This document shows, one piece after another, positions 56,239-64,000 of a stretch of 64,000 nt of DNA; the stretch's first letter is position 1, and each line of letters starts with the position of its first letter. The notes under the pieces are model-generated. The model searched no databases. It was given only the letters and a program-made list of their open reading frames with translations, and was not told where the DNA came from. Position numbers and translations under genes: made by a program. Origin of the DNA: Effrenium voratum (Eukaryota; Sar; Dinophyceae; Suessiales; Symbiodiniaceae). Location of the stretch: the NCBI GenBank assembly GCA_963377175.1, contig CAUJNA010000481.1, forward strand, positions 156,395 through 220,394, read 5' to 3'.

Positions 56239-58460
56239 CTGAGCTGGCATCAGTTGCCTTAAGGAATGTCCTCATTAAAAAAACAACATCCAGGCTTTGA
56301 CCCTTCCTTTTCAGATTCCATACAGGAAGCAAACACATTTGCTATACCGCAGGCCAAATGTCTCCAAATCAACCATCAATGCCGCCATGGACTGCACTAT
56401 GGACCCACTTTCGGCCTTGGCGATGTGGGCTTCAATCTTTGCACACAGCTCGGGTGTGATCATTTCGCTATCTACCAAAATCAAAGCTTGTCCCAAATAG
56501 CTGCAGTGCCTTCACAATGGCTTGCGCGCATGCGCCATTTGGCCTGCCTACATGGCGGGTCCAGAAAGCGTTGTCTGATCTGATTAGACCTTCATGTTCC
56601 AACACCGGTAAACATGGCAAATTCTTGCAGTTGACCCTGCACATGTGGGCATGTGGCTTACGTGTGACCGTGGGTTTGACAACCCGCAAGCAGCCTTCAG
56701 CATGAGTGCACAACCCTTCTCAATCGCATCAGGGCATCAATGAGAAACTCCCTATAATGGAGGGTTGTTGGACCCCATGCATGGGTGTAACTATTCACTT
56801 GCCTTTTTCCCCATGACTGTTGCGCGGCAAGGTCCACGCTTCTAATTGGTGGCATGTCGCCAGCTTGGATGGACTCATGCACATCCTTTCCTTGCGGCTG
56901 CATCTCTCATGGCAGACCGCCACCTATACATGAGGCGCTCCCACTCTCGTTTGCTGCCTGCATCTTCCGGTCGAGGGGTCGTTGGTTGTCCATCTGTGGG
57001 TTCCGTCTTGTACTGCTGGTACAAGCTTGAGGCCTTTGTGAACTGCAGCGCAGTCTGCCGTTTCTTCAAGATGTGGTCCCCCTGCTCGGCCGACTGCATG
57101 GCTCAAGGTGGTCTCAGTATTGCGCCGAAACACTTCGGCGCACGCTTGGCATGCGAGCTAACGCCCAGCATGCATAGAGGCGAGCTCTCATGCCCAGCCA
57201 CGTGATTCACAGCTATACAACAAATGCACTTCAAGCAACCAATGTTTCTTGTTCGGGTCCCTTAGAAACAGTGGCCCCCCAAACAAGCCCAATGATGCAT
57301 TGCATTTTGAGGAATTATCAACTAGCAATCCCCTATACCAGCAACTTGAACCTACCCACGACCCATGACGAATCACAACGCAATGAAACTCTTCCAAGAC
57401 GTTAAGCCCGTGACACGTTTCATGCACCCAAACACAAGCCCTGAAAACTATGCTCAAGTTCCCGCGCAAGCCCGGCCTATATACGGGGTCAAAACACTTT
57501 CCTACGATGTACGTTTGGGTTTTCCATGGCAAATCTATTCAAGGAGATGCTTTTTGCAAATGGTTGTTCGGTGGCATGATGAAACACGTGTAAATACACA
57601 TGCCAAAAATGAAAACATCTCCAAGAATCGCTCTGTCAAATTGGACGCCTTTGTCCTATATTTGCCGAACAAATGTCAGAGTGCACGGTTTGGGGAAGTT
57701 ATATAAAGCCCATGAGCAAAACTATACAACCAGCACACATGTTATAACTCCTTATAGCTTTGCGTGTAAATAGGGAGTTGTAATATAACCGTGGCTTTGC
57801 CAATCTTTTTGCGGCGACGCTGCCCCCCCCCCCTGTCGATCCCAGTGGCCGTGCCTGCGTTGGCAGTGGCCCCGCCGCGCAAACCGGCGCGCAGCGTTTG
57901 CCTTTCACAAACCTGTATGGGCGGCGCGCAGTTGCTTATATAAAGGGGAGGGTTAGGTTGGGGAAAATGTGTTTTTAACATATGTGGGCACGCATATAGC
58001 TATACATGTTGCGCTTACACGTTGTTACGCGACCAAAAACAAAATATTTTCCCAGCATTCGTGGCAGTAGCTGCACGATATGATTTGTGAGTATTGTTGT
58101 GGATATTCATCCAAAAAACACGCCTCTCGGCTTACTTAGCGAGCTTGCTAAGTATACCCGGCAAACATATAAGTATGGCGTGGTCAACTTACTAAGTAGG
58201 CCGCGGTCAACTTACTAAGTATGTCTTGGCGCACTTAGCTATGTCTTCCAAATATATTACTTAAGTTCGCCAAATTCCTTGTCCCACATATAGCTATCTT
58301 AACTTATATGTTAGCCATGTGTTTGTCCTATATGGTAAGTACTTGCCCTAAGACTGGCTACTTACTATCTTGTGCTGTCCATGATGGCTGAATTACACCA
58401 ACTTATAACTCATGTTGGAGGAAATATAACTGCAGATAGCTTAGTCAGTAAATGCGTCAT
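56239..58460. other. Intergenic stretch upstream of the DIRS-like element
   Basis: No supported gene. It has a run of ten or more C near 57823-57832, and from 58130 to 58260 several copies of CTTACTAAG(TA) spaced 20-30 bases apart, similar in style to 1010-1160. Short ORFs lack protein-like composition. Confidence 0.5.
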
Positions 58461-58497
58461 GTAAGCCATCTAGATAGCAACACCGCCGAACATCCAA
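58461..58497. repeat. 37-bp inverted copy of 941-977
   Basis: Exact reverse complement of 941-977; marks the probable left edge of the second DIRS-like copy. It is followed by two copies of CCTTCGGAAATGGC (58509 and 58537). Confidence 0.6.
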
Positions 58498-58547
58498 GAC
58501 TGGCATCCTTCGGAAATGGCGGGTGTGCCAGACTGTCCTTCGGAAAT

Positions 58548-58729
58548 GGCGCTATCAGTCTGCACACCCGTTCTTCAGTTTTTGAGATTGTGAGTTGGGT
58601 GGCCCATGGGGCCCACCCAGCCTTTGTCATCTGACAGGGGAAGATGAGTCCCTGGCACCAACACACTGCTCGGATAAAAGAGTTATCGCGTGCTTGTGTG
58701 TGGTGCCGTTTGGTTAGCTTGCATACACT
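58548..58729 (+). repeat. Left 182-bp direct repeat
   Basis: Matches 63434-63615 with one or two differences (for example CACACCCG versus CACACCCA). Holds no coding sequence. Confidence 0.9.
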
Positions 58730-58795
58730 TTGTTAATGTTGAAACGCATGGGGAAACATGAACTGTGTTGGCAATGCTTGACCATAATGGCGCAT

Positions 58796-58811
58796 GCCAT
58801 TTTGGCTCAAG
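58796..58811 (+). other. Exact 16-base relic of the dinoflagellate spliced leader
   Basis: GCCATTTTGGCTCAAG equals the 3' 16 bases of the spliced leader and lies 68 bp before the gag ATG, where a trans-spliced 5' end would be. It suggests that this element passed through a trans-spliced RNA. Confidence 0.75.
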
Positions 58812-58879
58812 CTTTGCCCTGGGTTCTTTGAACCCAATTTGTGTGAAAAAACCACCCACCCACACCAAGGTCAGAGGTC

Positions 58880-60011
58880 ATGGCGGCCAAACCACCGGAG
58901 GAGGTCCCAGCGGAGTTCAAGGAGGACGTGGCAAAGTTGCACAAGCCACTGGCGGCCATCCTGGTGGGGAAGGAGATCCCCTGGGCCACCCAGGCGGCTC
59001 TGGGCGCATCGGGATACGTCACGGTGGAAGACCTGGCGGATCGCTGGGACACCCCGGCGGCGGCTAGGGAGAATGGTCCCCGGGACCTGGGATTCCGGGA
59101 TGGGGAGAACGGGTTCAACGCCCAGACCTCGGCCTTCACGGCGATGCGCCTCCTTCAGGCAGTTCGAGTGGCAGCCAACTTGGTCCGGGGGGGCAACCAA
59201 GGTGATCACCCGGCGGGCCAGGCGGGCCCGACAAAGGCGCCCTTGGAGGTCCTGTGTGACAGGCGCCAGCTGGAAGATGCTTACGTGGCCACGCATGGGA
59301 CCCCGAAGCCGAGGTTGGAGTTCCAAGGGAGTGATGGCTACCTCAAGAAGCAGTGGCGCATGATTGCCAAGGGTGAGCTGGGCTACATCCCGGCAAAACA
59401 CATCGTGAGCGCGCTCCCGGAAGAAGGGGAACGCCCCTCATCCACCCACAAGAAGATCACGGTATGCCTGGTTCTATGGGGAAGACATCGCCGGCAGGAA
59501 GCCTCCCCCGAGCGACACCACCTTGCTGTTTGCAGAGCGCAATGCATGGCGCAAGATCCACGAGATGGTGCACCAGGGCACCACTCTCTCCGATGCCCTC
59601 AAGAATATCAGGGGCGACTTCCTCTTCTGGCAACGGGAGGTCTATGAGCACCTCAACAGGGCTCCGGAGAAGGGGAAGAGCAAGGGCAAGGCACCCAAGG
59701 TGTGGCAGACTCAGTGGGAGAAGCCCAAGAAGGGGGGGAAAGGTTCCTGGCCCTCGGGGCCGACCCGGTCCAAGCCGAAGGGCAAGGGCGGCAAGGGGAA
59801 GTCCCCCAACACCTTCTCGGTTCCATGGCCGGACCACTGGGCTTTCAAGAATCCCAAAGGGGTGGCGTACTGCAGAGATCATCACCTCCACAACAAGTGT
59901 TCGGGATCATGCGGCCGATCCCACAACTGCCCGGTCAGGAAGGATGGATGGGTTTGCGACGCCCCCCCATCGAAGCATGTGCCACAGGCATGCCCTCACC
60001 TTCCCAAGTGA
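58880..60011 (+). pseudogene. DIRS-like gag protein (frameshifted)
   Basis: ATG 58880 (MAAKPPEEVPAEFKEDVAK) opens a frame that is protein-like to about 59460. One base change (GG to G near 59460) leads into the next frame (YAWFYGEDIAGRKPPPSD...), which ends at TGA 60011. Together about 375 residues: a helical N-terminal half, a Lys/Gly/Pro-rich linker (KGKSKGKAPK) and a Cys/His cluster YCRDHHLHNKCSGSCGRSHN then CPV, a likely RNA-binding zinc knuckle. This would be the nucleocapsid-like protein of the element. Confidence 0.6.
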
Positions 60012-60479
60012 CAGGAGGCCACTCAGGGTGCCATAGGCCCCGTGGCTTCCCGGTCTCAGTTGGGACCACAGGCCACCAGTGCGAGAGTGCACACAGAGGG
60101 GGAGAGCCAACCCCACCAGAGCCACAGCGGAAGGCAGACAGAGCGGGGGAGGCCAGGACGGCCTCAGATGGGAGGGGACTTCTCCAGGGTGCCACCGGCC
60201 CCGGAAGCCCGGAAGAGGAGCGGTCCCAGCCAGGGCACTCCAGAAGGGCGGAAGCATCCCTTCGAGGCAGTGGGAAGACCCCCCAGAGAGACCCAGAGGT
60301 GAGGATCCGCCCGGCAAGGGGCGTTCCAAGGGCGGGAAACCGCCAGGGCAAGCAGCAAGCCCAGGGACAGATGACGGGAGGGTCAGACAAAGGACACACG
60401 GAATCCCTAGGGGGGGCAAGCCCCACCTTCCCATGGATGCAGGACATCCCGGAAAGACTGAGGCTCAGACTGAGGTGGA

Positions 60480-60905
60480 CGCCACGGCCGTCGTCAAAGC
60501 CGTCCCTCATCCTGCTGTACGCTGGGAAGGATGATGCGGGGGCCCTGGATGCTTACCTCCATGCCTACAACCCGGCCTTCTCGGAGTACATTTGGGCGGT
60601 GGACATCAGGCGAAAGGGTGGAGACCTTGGACAGGACATGCTGGGCGAGGAGCCGTACTCTACGATGTGCTCCATGGCCATGGCGGGCAAGGTCGCCTTG
60701 GTCAAAGGGCCCCAACTGCAGGACGTGGAGCATCCTCAGATGGTTCCCCAAACCGGGTGGCCCGCCGCCGGTGAGGGGCAGAGCAGAGCAGACCCTGTGG
60801 GGCTTAGAGGACCTGGAGCCCCGGGTTATGGAGGACACGGACAATGACAGCGTGCTCATGCTCCGACAGATGTACCTGACCTCGCTGGCCTACAAGGGGC
60901 TAGGT
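60480..60905 (+). pseudogene. Methyltransferase-like domain of the DIRS-like element (frameshifted)
   Basis: In frame 2, from about 60495, LILLYAGKDDAGALDAYLHA and AVDIRRKGGDLGQD look like the SAM-binding loop and acidic second strand of a class I methyltransferase. Near 60712 a one-base shift leads to GPNCRTWSILRWF, which matches in place the Pro-Cys catalytic loop of cytosine-5 methyltransferases (with Asn before Cys). I recall this block in dinoflagellate DIRS-like elements. Activity in this copy is doubtful. The region 60012-60480 before it is Pro/Arg/Gly-rich in all frames and cannot be assigned. Confidence 0.45.
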
Positions 60906-63361
60906 CAGCTAACGGTCCCGCAGGTGGGCTCCTCCTTCTTGGAGCACCCGATGGACCCAATGGAGTGCAGCAAGAGCCCGAGCGCAGCGAGGTGCTCATC
61001 GATCTGGGTCACACGGGCCTACATTCAAGGGGCGAACGCACTCCACCACTCCCTCATCAAGTTTGACGAGTGCCGCCTGGGCCAGGTGGTAGTGAAGTCC
61101 ACGACATTGTCAACGGACCTTCCCCTTCACCATTGGCATGATCTGCGGTGCAACCACGGGGCTCACCCCAGGGGGGAAAAGCTCAACTCCAGTGACCTCA
61201 GCCGGTACCCAGAGCAGATGATGCAGGGTCTCGCAGCGGCCATCCTTTGCCGAGCGGGACCCGTCCTGGAGGCGCTGAGGCCGGGGGGCACGGTGCCCCA
61301 GACGAACCCAACGACCCCCCCGAGGCGGCAGAGGGAACCTTCTCCCAGCACGCCGGGGGACAACCAGCGCCAGTCCCGGAGGCTGAAGGCTGGCCAACAA
61401 GCGTTGGCGGGACTAACCTTGGGCTCACTTCCGGTCTCGGCCTCGGACAATCCGGAGGTCCGGACACCGACACAGAGGACTGGCGAGACGGACGAACTTG
61501 GGGGGGGAACTCTTTCCCCTGAGCCATGGGCGCACCATGGCATGGAGATCTCGGATCGGCCCACCATCCTGCCGATCACGCACGACCCCAATCTCTCCGA
61601 CAAGGTCGATCACTTCAGCGAACTCATCCGGGGCACATTTCTGGAGGAGGTCCCCATGGGCATGGTGGAGGGCCCCTTCAGTAAGGTGGAGGCAGCATCG
61701 CACTGTGGCTGCGAAATCGAGGACCTTTGTCCCGGCCCCCTAGCGGGCATCGACGAGGGGGACAAGATCCGCACGATCTACGATGGCTCGGTGGGAGGGG
61801 CCAATGACACCATCAGGAACCAGACGGTGGAAAGGACGACCGTCGGAGCCGATGGGGTCCAAGCTCTTCATTGGCTACATGCGGCAGCTGCGGAGGGACC
61901 CCCCTCTCAGGGTGCCCCTGGCCCCGAGAGGGTCGTCAAACCTCCACCTGGGGGCTGGCTATGGCCGGCCGGGTGGGTGCTGCTCAAGGCGGACGTCACC
62001 AAGGCCCACCGGAGAGTGAAGGTCCTCAGGAAGGACTGGCGGTTCCAGGTGGCCTCACTGGGGGAAGAATGGTGGGTGAACAAGGTAGGCACATATGGCA
62101 TGGCCAGTGCCCAATCCTACTGGGGACGCGGGTGGGTGCTGCTCAAGGCGGACGTCACCAAGGCCCACCGGAGAGTGAAGGTCCTCAGGAAGGACTGGCG
62201 GTTCCAGGTGGCCTCACTGGGGGAAGAATGGTGGGTGAACAAGGTAGGCACATATGGCATGGCCAGTGCCCAATCCTACTGGGGACGCCTGGCAGCCCTT
62301 CTACTCCGGGTCCTCTACGCACTTTTCCCTCAAGTGGATTGGAACTTCGTCTTTGTCGATGACTTCCTGTGGCTGCTTCGAAGCGAGGGGGCAGTAAACT
62401 TGGCGGTGGCGCTGCTGGCAACACTCCTGGCCTTGGGCACCCCGCTTAGCTGGAAGAAGACGCATTTGGCGGAGGTTAACACATGGCTGGGTTTCGTGGT
62501 CCACCCGAACATCCCGCAGGTTCTCATGGCAGCCAACAAACACATCCTGGTTATGGAGGTTCTGCAGACCATGGTGGAAGGGCAGGCAATGCACTCAAAG
62601 GACATCGAGAAGGCCCTGGGTCGCATCCAATGGGCGACGGCTGCATGTCCGCTGGCGAAGTCGATGCTCCAGCCACTTTGGGCCTGGAAGATGGCCACCA
62701 CCACGGTGGGGAAACCCCCAAGGTGGTCAGGATGCTGGCGTTCATGCTGCGGTTCCTCTTCAACACGCCTTTCGTCCAGTACTCCCCTTACTTGCCGAAG
62801 TCCTCTTGGTGGGGTTGCAGCGATGCTAGCGCCTCGGACGAAGGACTGGCATTTGTGGGAGGTTGGTGCTCCAACAAAGTGGAGCCGGAAAAGAAGGAGG
62901 TGTACTGGTTCCACGAGCAGATCCATGTGGAGGAGTACCCTTGGGCTTTCAAGAATGGGGATCCCAAGCGGAGGATTGCGGCTCTGGAGATGCTGGGCAC
63001 GCTCTTCCTCTGTAACATGATCCTCACGCACCAAGGCCCTCTGTCCTCCCGGGTCCGACTCCCGGTGGGCAGTGACAAATAGGGCAACGTCATGGCGATG
63101 CTCAACCTTGGATCCAAGAAGCCCTACACGGCGGCGGAGCTGGTCTTCCTGCTCCACACCCATGGCTGCTCGCTGGCGGCCAACCACGTGCCCCGTGAAT
63201 TCAATCAATGGGCTGATGAGCTGACGCACCCAGATTTCTCTGGGTTCGACCCTTTGCAAAGGGTCCCCAAGCAGGAACTCTGCGAGGAGTTCGTTTTTCT
63301 CCCGCGTCTCCTGAATGGAGATGCATTTGATCTTAGCGTGGGCCCACCCATGCTCCCGTGA
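60905..63361 (+). pseudogene. DIRS-like reverse transcriptase and RNase H (frameshift, in-frame stop, duplication)
   Basis: Frame 0 carries the upstream region (FDECRLGQVVVKSTTLSTDLP), then RT: IRTIYDGS, LLKADVTKAHRRVKV (motif A, present twice because of the 159-bp duplication), YGMASAQSYWGRL, FVFVDDFLWLL (catalytic FVDD) and LSWKKTHL. Near 62710 CCCCC in place of CCCCCC shifts the frame; RNase H follows in frame 2 (CSDASASDEGLAFVGGW, ALEMLGTLF, then SDK-stop-GNVMAML) and HVPREFNQWADELTHP. The stop TAG 63080-63082 sits where SDNRGN is expected. The last TGA is at 63359-63361. Confidence 0.75.
61971..62288 (+). repeat. 159-bp in-frame tandem duplication within RT
   Basis: 61971-62129 and 62130-62288 are the same by eye. 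159 bases equal 53 codons, so the RT frame stays open, but motif A and the following strands occur twice. Confidence 0.92.
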
Positions 63362-63433
63362 CCGGAGCCGGTGGGCGACTCACTTCCCCTGGTGGCAGAC
63401 CCCCCTGTGGCCTGGGGCCCCGGCTCAGGGGCG

Positions 63434-63615
63434 GGCGCTATCAGTCTGCACACCCATTCTTCAGTTTTTGAGATTGTGAGTTGGGTGGCCCATGGGGCCC
63501 ACCCAGCCTTTGTCATCTGACAGGGGAAGATGAGTCCCTGGCACCAACACACTGCTCGGATAAAAGAGTTATCGCGTGCTTGTGTGTGGTGCCGTTTGGT
63601 TAGCTTGCATACACT
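63434..63615 (+). repeat. Right 182-bp direct repeat
   Basis: Matches 58548-58729; begins 73 bp after the RNase H stop. Confidence 0.9.
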
Positions 63616-64000
63616 ATCAATCTTCCTGTTTTTGGGCCCCCGGCCATGACCATGGGTAACTTGTTCCCATGTGGTTGAAGTATCATTTTAGTGGTTTCCC
63701 AACCACTGGTCATCCTCTGATTATCAAGGACCTTGTTGATCAACCCCCTGCATGCATTGCAGGATGCGAGCGCTTGGACAAGAGTGGCGTTACAGGAGAG
63801 GTCGCGGCCTCATCTCGGATGCTGCTGGTAAAGAGACGGCAACAAAAATAAGAGAAGCGCGGGCAGATCTCTCAGTTGCCATATGGGCGGCTCGTCTTTT
63901 GTTTTGAGGGAACCGCTTCTTTTTTTGAGTGAAAACAAAAGGAACACCACCATTTGGGGGGCTTGCTGTTTTGGCGGTTTTACGGTGAAAAAAGAAGGAG
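63616..64000. other. Sequence right of the DIRS-like element
   Basis: No supported gene or repeat. It differs from the sequence after the left 182-bp repeat. The 60-residue ORF at 63669 has no recognisable feature. Confidence 0.5.

Larger units (their letters stand above)
58548..63615 (+). mobile_element. DIRS-like retroelement, degenerate, without recombinase
   Basis: Direct repeats of 182 bp (58548-58729 and 63434-63615) flank gag, a methyltransferase-like domain, RT and RNase H in that order on the plus strand. The RT (FVDDF) and RNase H styles are those of DIRS-type elements, and another copy's tyrosine recombinase is at 1-869. Here the RNase H frame ends at 63361, 73 bp before the right repeat, so the recombinase is missing. 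At least three frameshifts and one in-frame stop are present, as is an in-frame tandem duplication. Either a dead copy or a non-autonomous derivative. Confidence 0.7.

Noticed and set aside
58765..59401. Alternative ORFs on both strands over the DIRS gag (Gly/Arg/Pro-rich)
   Set aside because: GC-rich shadow frames; only the 58880 frame has protein-like composition and fits the gag position.
1..64000. tRNA, rRNA or snRNA genes
   Set aside because: No clear tRNA boxes, rRNA core or snRNA sequence was noticed, but a covariance-model scan was not possible.

Overview
The window looks like nuclear DNA of a dinoflagellate carrying several kinds of mobile DNA. Three things point to a dinoflagellate. 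Relics of the dinoflagellate spliced leader (its last 16 bases, GCCATTTTGGCTCAAG, are exact at 58796-58811, and a one-base-shorter form sits in each LTR). Multi-exon genes with short GT-AG introns lie in one direction. The retroelements (copia with CCCH fingers, a DIRS-like element with a tyrosine recombinase) and host protein families are of types I recall from dinoflagellate genomes; this last point is memory, not a search.

Layout. 1-977: 3' end of a DIRS-like retroelement (tyrosine recombinase tail). 3420-11505, 29611-31429 and 53908-56238: host-type genes, all on the minus strand, in the order D1, D2, E, A, B, C. Gene A can be modelled as a 480-residue protein from consistent splice phases; C resembles a transposase. 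11511-29610: an 18.1 kb Ty1/copia-type LTR retrotransposon with 350 bp LTRs (2 differences), 5 bp target duplication ACCTC and five large ORFs. It is inserted inside exon 1 of gene A. Besides gag-protease-integrase-RT-RNase H it carries a methyltransferase-like domain and a KptA/Tpt1-type RNA 2'-phosphotransferase domain. 31926-53444: a 21.5 kb, very AT-rich Polinton-like virus (PLV/Maverick type) with about 500 bp terminal inverted repeats and a putative 6 bp target duplication, inserted in a host minisatellite. 58461-63615: a degenerate DIRS-like element (gag, methyltransferase-like domain, RT, RNase H) bounded by 182 bp direct repeats and lacking its own recombinase.

How the virus genes fit together. 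The left half (minus strand) holds replication and integration: a fused family B DNA polymerase/SF1 helicase with an OTU-like N-terminal domain, a DDE integrase, a GIY-YIG nuclease and small zinc-binding proteins. It also has an S74-type fibre and a putative minor capsid protein. The right half (mostly plus strand) holds a lipase-like gene, the putative double jelly-roll major capsid protein, putative virion proteins and an A32-like packaging ATPase. Two promoter-like motifs split the genes: a 25-29 bp AT-rich near-palindrome before replication-type and hypothetical genes, and AAAATCTA 13-18 bp before the start of capsid-side genes.

Caveat. At least ten genes in unrelated elements are broken by single-base frameshifts, many in short homopolymers. 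Some of this is probably uncorrected sequencing error rather than decay, so 'pseudogene' calls are provisional. No similarity search was possible; domain names rest on motifs read by eye.
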